Notes under the pieces: model-generated
Database searches by the model: none
The model's input: the letters and a program-made list of their open reading frames with translations, nothing else
What the model was told of the DNA's origin: nothing
Shown: one piece after another, positions 7,290 to 14,947 of the stretch
Layout: every line of letters begins with the position of its first letter
Numbering within the stretch: position 1 is the first letter of the stretch
Translations under genes and position numbers: made by a program
Assembly: GCA_020025195.1 (NCBI GenBank)
Contig: JAHHSN010000015.1
Location: forward strand, 1-31,897
DNA length: 31,897 bases
Reading direction: 5' to 3'
Source: Angelakisella sp.
Lineage (GTDB): Bacteria > Bacillota > Clostridia > Oscillospirales > Ruminococcaceae

Positions 7290-9323
7290 TCAGAGGCTCA
7301 TTTTCCGGTACATGCTCTCGCACCTTCTCCGAAGGGCGGGCACGCTTTCAAGCTCCGGGTCCCGCGTAAGAAGAAGCTCCGCCGCCTCCTCGGATTTTTG
7401 CAGGAGCCTTGTATCGGCGGCGAGATCCGCCACCTTGAGCTCCGGCAGGCCGTGCTGACGGCTCCCGAAGAAATCGCCGGGCCCGCGGAGCTTCAGATCC
7501 TCCTCCGCGATCTTAAAGCCGTCGGTGACGGCGGTCAGGGTCCTCAGGCGGTTTCTCGTCTCCTCGTTTTTCGTATCGGAGATGAGGATGCAGTGGCTCT
7601 GCACCGAGCCGCGCCCGACCCGTCCCCGGAGCTGATGCAGCTGGGAAAGCCCGAAGCGCTCGGCGTTTTCCACCACCATCAGGACGGCATTGGGGACGTC
7701 CACCCCCACCTCAATGACGGTGGTGGCAACCAGAAGCTGAATCTCCCCCGCAGCAAACTCCGCCATGACCCGCTCCTTTTCGGAGGGCTTCTGCTGTCCG
7801 TGCAGCAGCCCCACGCGGTAATTCCGAAAGGCGCCGGCGGCAAGCTCCGCCGCATAGGCGGTCGCCGCCTTAAGGGTGGGATCCCCCTCCTCGTCCTCCT
7901 CCACCGCAGGACAGACAAGGTAGGCCTGATAGCCCTCGTCGAGGTGCTTTTTCACAAAGCCGAACGCCCGCTCCCGGATGGAGCTGTCGATGAGATAAGT
8001 CCGAATCGTTCTTCTTCCGGCAGGAAGCTCATCCATGACCGAAAGCTCCAGATCTCCGTAAATAATCATCGCGAGGGTGCGGGGAATGGGCGTCGCGGAC
8101 ATGACAAGCACGTTGGTATGCTCTCCCTTCTCCTGCAGGGCGGCGCGCTGTCCCACACCAAAGCGGTGCTGTTCATCGGTGATGACAAGGCCCAGCCGTC
8201 CAAAAACGGTATCTCCCGTGAGGAGGGCATGCGTCCCGATGCAGAGGTCCAGCTCCCCCGCGGCCAGCGCCTCCTTGATGACTCGCTTTTCCTTTAAGGG
8301 GACGGAGCCTGTGAGGAGCGCGACGCGCATCCCGAGACCCGAAAGGAGCGGCTCCAGCGTCTTGTAGTGCTGCTGAGCCAGAATCTCGGTGGGGGCCATG
8401 AGGGCGGACTGCACCCCATTCTGCGCCGCAAAATAAGCGGCGGCGGCCGCTACCATCGTCTTGCCGCTGCCGACGTCGCCCTGGATCAGCCGGTTCATGG
8501 GGATCCCGCTGCAAAGGTCCCGGAGCGTTTCGTCGATGGCTCTCTGCTGGGCGCCGGTCAGGGTGAAGGGGAGCGCCCGGTAAAAGGCCTCCATCGGCTT
8601 CTTTTCCATCGGGCGGACGCGCAGGGCGGCCCGTCCCTCCCGGAGGCGCGCGAAGGAGAGGGCCAGGCAGAGGAGCTCCTCAAAGACAAGGCGGCTCCTC
8701 CCCCGCTCCACCTCCGCCCAGCTGTGGGGATGGTGCACCATCCGAAGCGCCTCGGCATAGGGGGGGAGGTCATAGCGCTCCGCAAGGCCGCTCCCCGCGA
8801 GGGGGTCCTCCCAGAGGGGGACCGAGGAAAGCGCCTCCTCCACCTGCCGGGTGACCATCCGGCTGCTGAGCCCCGCGGTGAGGGGATAGACGGGGAGAAG
8901 CGTCCCGCCCGCCGAAAGGGGGTAGACCTGCGGGGAATCCATCTTGCGGCGGAAAAGGCTCCCGCCCACCTTGCCGTAAAAATAGTATTCCTGCCCGACC
9001 GTCAGCGACTGCACGGTGTACCGCGCGTTAAAGAAGGTGATTTCCAAAGTGAGGTCGTCATCCCCCACCAGCACCTTAAAGAGGGAAAGCCCGCGGCGGA
9101 TACGCTGTTCCCCGCTCTTTTTAAGGACCGTGGCCCGGATGGCGGCGCGCTCTCCCACGGGGGCGGAGGCGATGGTCTGAGGGGCGGTGAAATCCAGGTA
9201 ATGGCGGGGCAGAAGATAGAGAAGCTCCTCCACGGTGGCAACGCCGAGCTTTCCGTAAAGCCGGGCGCGCTGCTCCCCCACTCCTTTGAGATAACGGATA
9301 TCGGTTTCCGGCTCCAGCGCCAT
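7290..9323 (-). CDS. recG: ATP-dependent DNA helicase RecG
   Basis: Branch-migrating superfamily 2 helicase that remodels stalled forks and Holliday junctions. The 677-aa protein has the wedge/OB region at the N-terminus, Walker A GDVGSGKT (282-289), the DEQH box in VITDEQHRFGVGQR, motif III SATPIPRT, and the RecG-typical DELPAGR and QLRGRVGRG motifs near the C-terminus. The ATG at 9323 (MALEPETDIRYLKGVG) is chosen because AAAGGAGG lies 9 nt upstream; the in-frame extension to 9428 crosses the promoter and the preceding terminator. It ends just upstream of the recA promoter. Confidence 0.97.
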   Translation of the reverse strand: MALEPETDIRYLKGVGEQRARLYGKLGVATVEELLYLLPRHYLDFTAPQTIASAPVGERAAIRATVLKKSGEQRIRRGLSLFKVLVGDDDLTLEITFFNARYTVQSLTVGQEYYFYGKVGGSLFRRKMDSPQVYPLSAGGTLLPVYPLTAGLSSRMVTRQVEEALSSVPLWEDPLAGSGLAERYDLPPYAEALRMVHHPHSWAEVERGRSRLVFEELLCLALSFARLREGRAALRVRPMEKKPMEAFYRALPFTLTGAQQRAIDETLRDLCSGIPMNRLIQGDVGSGKTMVAAAAAYFAAQNGVQSALMAPTEILAQQHYKTLEPLLSGLGMRVALLTGSVPLKEKRVIKEALAAGELDLCIGTHALLTGDTVFGRLGLVITDEQHRFGVGQRAALQEKGEHTNVLVMSATPIPRTLAMIIYGDLELSVMDELPAGRRTIRTYLIDSSIRERAFGFVKKHLDEGYQAYLVCPAVEEDEEGDPTLKAATAYAAELAAGAFRNYRVGLLHGQQKPSEKERVMAEFAAGEIQLLVATTVIEVGVDVPNAVLMVVENAERFGLSQLHQLRGRVGRGSVQSHCILISDTKNEETRNRLRTLTAVTDGFKIAEEDLKLRGPGDFFGSRQHGLPELKVADLAADTRLLQKSEEAAELLLTRDPELESVPALRRRCESMYRKMSL

Positions 9324-9360
9324 GTTGTCCGCCTCCTTTCCTACCGGGTTCTTTGCTTTT

Positions 9361-9389
9361 ATTATAAACGGGGCGCCCCCGCGCTTCAA
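9361..9389 (-). promoter_or_regulatory. Promoter for recG
   Basis: TTGAAG (9384-9389) and TATAAT (9361-9366) on the minus strand with a 17-nt spacer, 38 nt upstream of the recG start. Confidence 0.75.
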
Positions 9390-9406
9390 GGGAAAAACGC
9401 CGGAAT

Positions 9407-9443
9407 AAAAAAAGCCCGCCCACCCCATGCGGGGAGAGCAGGC
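9407..9443 (-). terminator. Terminator between small membrane gene and recG
   Basis: A GC-rich imperfect stem of about 13 bp (9414-9426 with 9431-9443, including G-T pairs) and a 4-nt loop, followed on the minus strand by seven T. It closes the transcript of the gene at 9464-9667. Confidence 0.8.
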
Positions 9444-9463
9444 CCTGGCGTTTCTTCCTCCGA

Positions 9464-9667
9464 TCAGGCGACGCGGAACCGCCCGGTATGGTAGAGAATG
9501 TTGATGGCGAGGACATAGACCAGCACCGCGATACCGAGGAATACCAGCACCATGCCGACCTTCCGTCCGGCCGAGGCGGGAGCGTCGTCCCCGTATTTCG
9601 CATTGGCAGAGCGGACCGAAAAGATCCCCGCGAGGAGCAGAAGAATTCCCAAAATCAAAATATACAT
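9464..9667 (-). CDS. Small two-helix membrane protein
   Basis: A 67-aa protein of unknown function with two predicted membrane helices: MYILILGILLLLAGIFSV at the N-terminus and VGMVLVFLGIAVLVYVLAINIL in the second half. They are joined by a short polar loop (RSANAKYGDDAPASAGRK). The ATG at 9667 has AAAGGAGG 8 nt upstream. A terminator directly downstream separates it from recG, so it is its own unit. I do not recognise a family. Confidence 0.72.
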   Translation of the reverse strand: MYILILGILLLLAGIFSVRSANAKYGDDAPASAGRKVGMVLVFLGIAVLVYVLAINILYHTGRFRVA

Positions 9668-9764
9668 AAGACGTCCTCCTTTTTAGCTGCCCCCATTATA
9701 GCGCGCGGACAGAGGGAATGCAATCGGCTTTCGGGAAAATTTGCAGAAGAAGACGCAATAACTC

Positions 9765-9793
9765 TTGACATTAGACGCTTGTCCCGATATAAT
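9765..9793 (+). promoter_or_regulatory. Promoter for tRNA-Lys
   Basis: Perfect -35 TTGACA (9765-9770), 17-nt spacer and perfect -10 TATAAT (9788-9793), about 32 nt before the mature tRNA 5' end. This consensus match is expected for a stable RNA gene. Confidence 0.92.
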
Positions 9794-9824
9794 ATTAACG
9801 TTCGCATCAGAACATGGTGAGTTT

Positions 9825-9900
9825 GAGCCATTAGCTCAGCCGGCAGAGCATTTGACTTTTAATCAAAGGGCCCGGGGTTCGAATCCCCGATGGCTCACCA
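9825..9900 (+). tRNA. tRNA-Lys (anticodon TTT)
   Basis: A 76-nt tRNA with encoded CCA. The acceptor stem GAGCCAT pairs with ATGGCTC. The D arm is TTAGCTCAGCCGGCAGAGCA, and the anticodon stem TTTGA/TCAAA encloses loop CTTTTAA, giving anticodon TTT. The T arm carries GGTTCGAATCC. The discriminator base is A. Confidence 0.97.
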
Positions 9901-9902
9901 CA

Positions 9903-9950
9903 AAAAGATCTCGGTAGGCGGTTTGCGCTGTCCCGGGATCTTTTCTTTTT
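9903..9950 (+). terminator. Terminator after tRNA-Lys
   Basis: A 12-bp stem (9903-9914 with 9933-9944, one G-T pair) followed by CTTTTT, starting 3 nt after the tRNA CCA end. Confidence 0.85.
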
Positions 9951-9984
9951 GCCGGGAGACGCAGAATACAGCCCATTTCGGGGG

Positions 9985-10013
9985 TTGTCACGAGGTTTTC
10001 ATCATGGTATTAT
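9985..10013 (+). promoter_or_regulatory. Promoter for zinc-ribbon operon
   Basis: TTGTCA (9985-9990), 17-nt spacer and TATTAT (10008-10013), 56 nt upstream of the ATG at 10069. Confidence 0.75.
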
Positions 10014-10068
10014 AGCTCTTGTAAGCTGGGAGGGAATCCCTTCCAACCGTTTTACGGAGGTACATATT

Positions 10069-10581
10069 ATGGCTTTTTTTGAAAAAATCGGTAAGAAGCT
10101 TTCGGACGCCGGGCAGGGTGTTTCCCAGCAGGCGAAAAACCTTTCGGAAATTTCCCGTCTCAACGGCGTAATCTCTGAGAGCGAAAAGAAAGCAGAAGAA
10201 CTTTACAGGACGATCGGCGCGGCGTATTATGAAGCGCATAAAGGGGAGATTGCCGGAGAACAGGGCGATCTCATCGCGGAACTGGACGGTCTCATGTCCG
10301 AGATCCGGCGCTCCGAGGAAAAGATCCTTGCTATCAAGGGCATCGGTCACTGCCCCGAGTGCGGTGCGGAGGTCACGGCGGAAGCGGCGTTTTGCTCCGC
10401 CTGCGGCGCCCGTCTTCCGGAGCCGCCCGCTCCCCCCGAGGAGGAATTTTCCCTTCCGGAGGAGCGTCTCTGCCCCAACTGCAAGACTCCTGCCGCTCCC
10501 GATAATCTGTTCTGCAACCACTGCGGCACCCGGCTGGAAGCCCCCGCGGAGGAGCCCAAAAACGAGGAGGAAATCGGATGA
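10069..10581 (+). CDS. Coiled-coil double zinc-ribbon protein
   Basis: A 170-aa soluble protein of unknown function. Residues 1-90 are amphipathic and likely coiled coil (FFEKIGKKLSDAGQ, then a Lys/Glu-rich helix). Two zinc ribbons follow: Cys95/Cys98/Cys109/Cys112 (CPECG and CSACG) and Cys135/Cys138/Cys149/Cys152 (CPNCK and CNHCG). They are joined by a Pro/Glu-rich linker, with an acidic tail. Similar proteins in Firmicutes are annotated only as zinc-ribbon domain proteins. The ATG at 10069 has GGAGG 8 nt upstream; the open frame extending to 9949 crosses the promoter and is not used. It overlaps the next gene by 4 nt (ATGA), indicating translational coupling. Confidence 0.87.
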   Translation: MAFFEKIGKKLSDAGQGVSQQAKNLSEISRLNGVISESEKKAEELYRTIGAAYYEAHKGEIAGEQGDLIAELDGLMSEIRRSEEKILAIKGIGHCPECGAEVTAEAAFCSACGARLPEPPAPPEEEFSLPEERLCPNCKTPAAPDNLFCNHCGTRLEAPAEEPKNEEEIG

Positions 10582-11219
10582 TGTTTTGCGGAAAATGCGG
10601 CGTCCAAAATGGGGAGGACGCGAAGTTCTGCTGTAACTGCGGCGCCCCGCTCGGCAACCCGGAATCTCCCGTTCCGGAGTCTTCCCCCGCCTCCACCCCC
10701 AAGCAAAAGCACCGCGCCATCGGAATCACGGCGGTCGCGGTCGCGGCGGTTGCGGTCATCATCCTTGTGATGGCGTTCCTGCCCGGCGGCGGCTACAAAA
10801 AGACCGTCTCCGCCTGCATGGACGCTGCTCTTTCGGGCGAGCATGCCGTCATTCTGAAGTACATCCCGCCGGAGATCCTGGAAAGCACGCTGAAAGAAAG
10901 CGGAAAAACCCCGGAGGAGCTGTTGGAATCTTACGGAGAAATTTCGGAGGAGCTTGACGAGTTGCGCGCTTTCCTTGGGAAAAACGTTCAGATCGACTAC
11001 AAGGTGCTGGACGGCGTCGACCTCTCCCCGGAGAAGTTTGAAAGCCTGCAGGCCGACTATCTGGAGGAAGGCGTCAAAATTAAGGATGCCAAAAGCGTCA
11101 CGGTGGAGATCACCGTCCATGTCGGAAGCTTCAGCGACTCCAGCCTCCAGAATGTTCCGGTGGTAAAATCCGGCGGACGCTGGTATCTCGATGTGCTTTC
11201 CTTTAATCCCTTTCGCTGA
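10578..11219 (+). CDS. Zinc-ribbon single-pass membrane protein
   Basis: A 213-aa protein with an N-terminal zinc ribbon (Cys4, Cys7, Cys18, Cys21: CGKCG and CCNCG) and a Pro/Ser linker. A membrane helix follows at about residues 47-68 (AIGITAVAVAAVAVIILVMAF). The roughly 140-residue extracytoplasmic domain ends in VVKSGGRWYLDV, a pattern seen in DUF4878/NTF2-like lipoprotein-type domains. The architecture suggests a cytosolic zinc ribbon tethered to an outside domain; function unknown. It is translationally coupled to the upstream double zinc-ribbon gene and followed by a terminator, so the two form an operon. A second ATG at 10581 could also serve as the start. Confidence 0.87.
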   Translation: MMFCGKCGVQNGEDAKFCCNCGAPLGNPESPVPESSPASTPKQKHRAIGITAVAVAAVAVIILVMAFLPGGGYKKTVSACMDAALSGEHAVILKYIPPEILESTLKESGKTPEELLESYGEISEELDELRAFLGKNVQIDYKVLDGVDLSPEKFESLQADYLEEGVKIKDAKSVTVEITVHVGSFSDSSLQNVPVVKSGGRWYLDVLSFNPFR

Positions 11220-11235
11220 AACAGCAGTATTCCCC

Positions 11236-11268
11236 ACGGAGGACGGTTCTGCCGCCCTCCGTTTTTTT
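11236..11268 (+). terminator. Terminator of zinc-ribbon operon
   Basis: ACGGAGG (11236-11242) pairs with CCTCCGT (11256-11262), followed by a T7 run. Confidence 0.85.
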
Positions 11269-11288
11269 GCATCCACCCTCCCCGTTTC

Positions 11289-11317
11289 TTGCATTTCCCC
11301 TCGCTTTTCTGTATACT
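11289..11317 (+). promoter_or_regulatory. Promoter for mgtC-like gene
   Basis: TTGCAT (11289-11294), 17-nt spacer and TATACT (11312-11317), 53 nt upstream of the ATG at 11370. Confidence 0.72.
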
Positions 11318-11369
11318 GATGAAAATATAGGGGATTTCCCCATGACATTTTACAAGGAGGGATTTCCAC

Positions 11370-12086
11370 ATGACAGGTCTTTTTGACCGCATGAACGAAG
11401 TTCTGCCGCTTGCCTATCAGGCCGCCTTCGCGCTGCGCGTACTGGTTGCAACGCTCTGCGGCGGCGCCATCGGCTTTGAACGCACCAAACGCCTCAAGGA
11501 AGCGGGCATCCGCACCCACTGTCTCGTCGCTTCGGCTTCCGCTCTCTTTATGATCATCTCCAAATACGCCTTCTGTGATCTCATGACCGGCGGGGCCTTC
11601 TTGTCCGGCGTCCGAGGCGCCGACCCCGCCCGGATCGCGGCGCAGGTCGTCAGCGGCATCAGCTTCATCGGTCTCGCCGTCATCTACCGCAACGGCAGCA
11701 CCCTCAAGGGTCTCACCACCGCAGCCGGCATCTGGGCCACCGCCGGCGTGGGGCTCGCCATCGGCGCGGGCATGTATCAAATTGGCATTGTCGCCACCGT
11801 TATCATCATCGTTCTGCAGATTGTCATGCACCACTTCAACATCGGCAACGACGCCCTGACGGTGCGGGATCTTAACTTCTCGATGAAAGATTCCCCGGAG
11901 CTGCGGGAGGCCCTTCTGGAGGAACTCAACGCGCTCAACGTTATGGTAGTGAGCTGCCACATCACCCGCCACGAAGGCGGCTATGTGAATTACGGTCTTA
12001 CCGTGAAGGCAAACCGGGAAATCACCTTTGATGAGATCCTCGCCTTTATGGATTCCCACCCGGACATCAAAAACATCGGCTTCTAA
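11370..12086 (+). CDS. MgtC/SapB family membrane protein
   Basis: A 238-aa integral membrane protein of the MgtC/SapB family. The family signature GGAIGFERTKRLKEAGIRTH (residues 28-47) is clear. Further hydrophobic segments follow (LVASASALFMIIS, VVSGISFIGLAVIY, LTTAAGIWATAGVGLAIGAG, GIVATVIIIVLQIVM). The C-terminal 80 residues form a soluble ACT-like domain (VMVVSCHITRHEGGYVNYGLTVKA). MgtC proteins are linked to growth at low magnesium and to modulation of the F-type ATPase in pathogens; the role here is unknown. The start has AAGGAGG 9 nt upstream. It is a single-gene unit between its own promoter and a bidirectional terminator. Confidence 0.92.
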   Translation: MTGLFDRMNEVLPLAYQAAFALRVLVATLCGGAIGFERTKRLKEAGIRTHCLVASASALFMIISKYAFCDLMTGGAFLSGVRGADPARIAAQVVSGISFIGLAVIYRNGSTLKGLTTAAGIWATAGVGLAIGAGMYQIGIVATVIIIVLQIVMHHFNIGNDALTVRDLNFSMKDSPELREALLEELNALNVMVVSCHITRHEGGYVNYGLTVKANREITFDEILAFMDSHPDIKNIGF

Positions 12087-12091
12087 AGCAC

Positions 12092-12137
12092 AAAAAACCG
12101 CCCCACCTTTTCATTCGGTGGGACGGTTCTTTTTTTA
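12092..12137. terminator. Bidirectional terminator between mgtC-like gene and metK
   Basis: An 11-bp stem with one mismatch (12097-12107 with 12117-12127), flanked by A6 on the left and T7 on the right. It can terminate both convergent genes. Confidence 0.85.
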
Positions 12138-12153
12138 TGAAGCTGAAGAGGGC

Positions 12154-13347
12154 TTACGCCTTTTCCACCATCTCACGAAGCGCCGCCAGTGCCTTGGGGT
12201 CGGAAACCTCCCAGGGAAGGGTGACGTCGGTGCGGCCGAAGTGGCCGTAGGCCGCGGTCTTGCCGAAGATGGGACGGCGAAGTCCCAGCCGCTCGATGAT
12301 GCGGGCGGGGCGAAGATCGTAGTACTGCTCGATCCAGTGGAAAATATCCGCCTCGGGAATCCGGCTGGTGCCGCCAGTCTCCACATAGATGGAAACGGGA
12401 CGCGCCACGCCGATGGCGTAGCTCAACTGGATCTCACAGCGCCGGGCCGCGCCTGCCTCCACGATGGTACGGGCGATATTGCGCGCCATATACGCCGCGG
12501 AGCGGTCCACCTTGGTGGAATCCTTGCCGGAAAACGCGCCGCCGCCGTGGCGGGCATAGCCGCCGTAGGTATCGACGATGATCTTCCGTCCGGTGAGGCC
12601 GGTATCGGCAGCGGGGCCGCCGAGGACAAAGCGTCCGGTGGGGTTGATGTAGTATTTGGTGTTCTCATCCAGCATTTCTGCCGGCAGGCAGGGCTTCACG
12701 ACCTGCTCGATCATATCACGGCGCAGCGTCTCTGCGGTGACGTCCTCGTCATGCTGGGTGGAAACGACCACGGTGTTGATTCTGACCGGAACACCGTCTT
12801 CATATTCCACGGTCACCTGCGATTTGCCGTCGGGGCGAAGATAACCGATTTCTCCCGACTTTCTCACACTTGCCAGCCGCTGGGTGATGCGGTGCGCCAG
12901 AGTGATGGGCAGGGGCATGAACTCGGGGGTCTCGTCACAGGCATAGCCAAACATCATGCCCTGATCGCCGGCTCCCAGCTCCTCGTCGTCCTCGGTGGTT
13001 TCGGTTTCCTTGGACTCCAGGGCGCGGTCTACACCCTGCGCGATATCCGCGGACTGGGTGTGCAGCGAGCAGGTGATGCGGCAGCTGTCCGCGTCAAAAC
13101 CATACTCGGGTTTCGTGTATCCAATGTTACGGATGACCTCGCGGGCGATCTCGACATAGTCCACCTCAGCATTGGTGCTGATCTCTCCCATGATGTGCAC
13201 GGCGCCGGGCTCGGCGGTGGTCTCACAGGCGCAGCGGGACTTGGGATCGGCCGCTAACAGTGCATCCAGTATACCATCGGAGATTTGGTCGCAGACCTTG
13301 TCGGGATGACCTTCGGTCACCGACTCGGAAGTGAACAGAGTTCTCAT
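12154..13347 (-). CDS. metK: S-adenosylmethionine synthetase
   Basis: Makes S-adenosylmethionine from methionine and ATP. The 397-aa length is normal. Family motifs are TSESVTEGHPDKVCDQISD at the N-terminus, GAGDQGMMFGYA, VLGGPAADTGLTGRKIIVDTYGG, and the phosphate loop GGGAFSGKDSTKVDRSA. The ATG at 13347 (MRTLFTSES) has GGAGG 8 nt upstream; an in-frame ATG further upstream gives extra residues not seen in MetK. It is monocistronic, with its own promoter at 13435-13463 and an unusual leader that can sequester the ribosome binding site. Confidence 0.97.
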   Translation of the reverse strand: MRTLFTSESVTEGHPDKVCDQISDGILDALLAADPKSRCACETTAEPGAVHIMGEISTNAEVDYVEIAREVIRNIGYTKPEYGFDADSCRITCSLHTQSADIAQGVDRALESKETETTEDDEELGAGDQGMMFGYACDETPEFMPLPITLAHRITQRLASVRKSGEIGYLRPDGKSQVTVEYEDGVPVRINTVVVSTQHDEDVTAETLRRDMIEQVVKPCLPAEMLDENTKYYINPTGRFVLGGPAADTGLTGRKIIVDTYGGYARHGGGAFSGKDSTKVDRSAAYMARNIARTIVEAGAARRCEIQLSYAIGVARPVSIYVETGGTSRIPEADIFHWIEQYYDLRPARIIERLGLRRPIFGKTAAYGHFGRTDVTLPWEVSDPKALAALREMVEKA

Positions 13348-13428
13348 AGCGTATTCCTCCATATTCGGTTTTCTGCCCGCGGAGGTCATCCGCAGGCGGA
13401 TATCGGCAAAACATGCCGTATACTGAGC
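13348..13428 (-). promoter_or_regulatory. Structured metK leader, possible translational switch
   Basis: Reading the minus strand, the approximately 80-nt leader has three parts. First is a hairpin CGGCA/TGCCG (13404-13418). Second is ATCCGC (13396-13401) complementary to GCGGAT (13388-13393). Third is CCTCC (13381-13385), complementary to the GGAGG ribosome binding site (13356-13360). GCGGA can instead pair with TCCGC (13379-13383), which overlaps the anti-Shine-Dalgarno. Two exclusive folds, one hiding and one freeing the ribosome binding site, are therefore possible. It does not match the SAM-I or SAM-II consensus as I know them. Confidence 0.45.
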
Positions 13429-13434
13429 CTCTTT

Positions 13435-13463
13435 ATTCTACCCCATCGGGTAAGACTTCGCAA
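13435..13463 (-). promoter_or_regulatory. Promoter for metK
   Basis: TTGCGA (13458-13463) and TAGAAT (13435-13440) on the minus strand with a 17-nt spacer. Confidence 0.65.
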
Positions 13464-13570
13464 CCTGCAAACCTCTCAAATTGTCTAAAAAGAAACCGTT
13501 TTTTTAGAGTATAACGTCAAAAAAAGACGGATTTTCACCTGTTTTGCGGAGAATGCTTTGCTGTGCTAAA

Positions 13571-13599
13571 TTGTATTGCCGGGTGGAATGTGGTATAAT
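13571..13599 (+). promoter_or_regulatory. Promoter for M20 peptidase operon
   Basis: A consensus TATAAT (13594-13599) with an extended -10 TG dinucleotide (13591-13592) and a weak -35 TTGTAT (13571-13576), spacer 17 nt. Confidence 0.65.
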
Positions 13600-13635
13600 C
13601 ACCCCTGAAAAACGGAAAAGAGGCGTATTGATAAA

Positions 13636-14940
13636 ATGGACTATGCAGAACAGCTTTCCCGGCTCATCCGGTGCGAGACCGTTTCCGAAAAGGAACAGAA
13701 AGACCCCACGAAATTCGAGCGCTTCCATGAGGTGCTCTGGGAGGTGTTCCCGAGGCTAAGGGAAACCGTGACGGCGGAGGTCTTCCACGGGAGCCTCCTG
13801 ATGAAATGGGCGGGACGGAACCCGGAAAAGTCCCCTGTTTTCCTCATGAGCCACCACGACGTGGTGGAGGCGACCGGCGATTGGAAATACCCGCCCTTTT
13901 CGGGGGCGGTCGCGGAAGGACGCCTTTGGGGACGGGGCACCCTTGACACCAAGGGGAACCTCTGGGCGATGCTGGCTGCGGCGGAGGAGCTGATGGCCGA
14001 GGGCTTTCAGCCGGACTGCGACGTCTATTTTATCAGCAGCTGCAACGAGGAATCCACCGGGCTCGGCGGTCAGGAGATCGTCCGGGTCCTCAAGGAGCGG
14101 AACATCCGCGCGAAGCTCCTCCTCGACGAGGGCGGCATGATCCTGCCGGAGCCGATGCCGGGCGCCGAGGGGCTGTTCGCCATGATCGGCGTAGCGGAAA
14201 AGGGCTGCGCGGATCTCCGCTTTGTGGCACGGGGAAACGGCGGTCACGCCTCCGCCCCGGGGAAGGATACCCCGCTTGTCCGGCTGGGCAAATTTATGGC
14301 GGCGGCGGAAAAAGCCAAGCTCTTCCCCGCCGAAATACACCCCGTAACGGCAGAACTCATGCGGCGGCTCGCTCCCCACATGAAGGGAATGATGAAATTC
14401 CTCTTTTCCCACCTCTCCCTCACGAAGCCCCTGCTCACCTTTGCCATGCCGCGGGTCAGTCCGACGGCGGGCGGCCTCCTCAAGACGACGCTTGCCTTTA
14501 CCATGGCCGGCGGTGCGGAAGGCTCCAACGTTCTGCCGGAGACCGCCTGGGTCATCGGCAATATGCGCTTTTCGCTCCATCAGGGGCGGGAGGACAGCAT
14601 CCGCGCGGTCACAGAGCTTGCGCGGCGCTTCGATATTGAGACTGAGGTGCTGGATCCGGGGGTCGTCTCCCCGGTGAGCGACATCAACGGGGAGGGCTAC
14701 CATCTGGTGGAGGAGACCATCCGGGAGGTATTCCCCACAGTCACCCCCGCCCCCTATGTGATGCTGGGCGCGAGCGACAGCCGCTTCTTCGGGGAGGTGG
14801 CGGAAAGCTGCATCCGCTTTGCCCCCTTCACCATCGACGACCAGCAGTTTGCCAGCATGCACGGGCTCAATGAAAACGTAAGCCTTGACACGCTGGAGCC
14901 GGCAGTCCGCTTCTTTAAGAACATTCTCAGAAAGGTCTGA
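13636..14940 (+). CDS. M20 family metallopeptidase (carboxypeptidase S/PM20D1-like)
   Basis: A 434-aa di-zinc peptidase or amidohydrolase. Metal-site motifs are SHHDVVEA (His73, Asp75), WGRGTLDTKGN (bridging Asp104), the catalytic CNEES (Glu138-Glu139), DEGG (Asp164), and a C-terminal MHGLNE histidine. The DEGG motif and length fit the carboxypeptidase S/PM20D1 group, which hydrolyses or forms N-acyl amino acids or cleaves small peptides. There is no signal peptide, so it is cytoplasmic. The YfcC-type transporter begins 7 nt after its stop, so they form a two-gene operon, suggesting that an imported dipeptide or acyl-amino acid is the substrate. The ribosome binding site is mediocre (GAGG about 13 nt upstream). 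Confidence 0.9.
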   Translation: MDYAEQLSRLIRCETVSEKEQKDPTKFERFHEVLWEVFPRLRETVTAEVFHGSLLMKWAGRNPEKSPVFLMSHHDVVEATGDWKYPPFSGAVAEGRLWGRGTLDTKGNLWAMLAAAEELMAEGFQPDCDVYFISSCNEESTGLGGQEIVRVLKERNIRAKLLLDEGGMILPEPMPGAEGLFAMIGVAEKGCADLRFVARGNGGHASAPGKDTPLVRLGKFMAAAEKAKLFPAEIHPVTAELMRRLAPHMKGMMKFLFSHLSLTKPLLTFAMPRVSPTAGGLLKTTLAFTMAGGAEGSNVLPETAWVIGNMRFSLHQGREDSIRAVTELARRFDIETEVLDPGVVSPVSDINGEGYHLVEETIREVFPTVTPAPYVMLGASDSRFFGEVAESCIRFAPFTIDDQQFASMHGLNENVSLDTLEPAVRFFKNILRKV

Positions 14941-14947
14941 CACTACT

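Noticed and set aside
9825..9900. tRNA-Lys as an integration (att) site
   Set aside because: No repeat of its 3' end and no integrase or mobile genes downstream in this window.
10347..12059. 570-codon minus-strand frame
   Set aside because: Covers two unrelated plus-strand genes, a terminator and a promoter; low-complexity His/Asp/Gly-rich translation typical of shadows.
13348..13428. Known SAM-I or SAM-II riboswitch before metK
   Set aside because: The leader is too short for SAM-I and lacks its conserved core; SAM-II core bases are also not seen. It is kept only as an unclassified structured leader.
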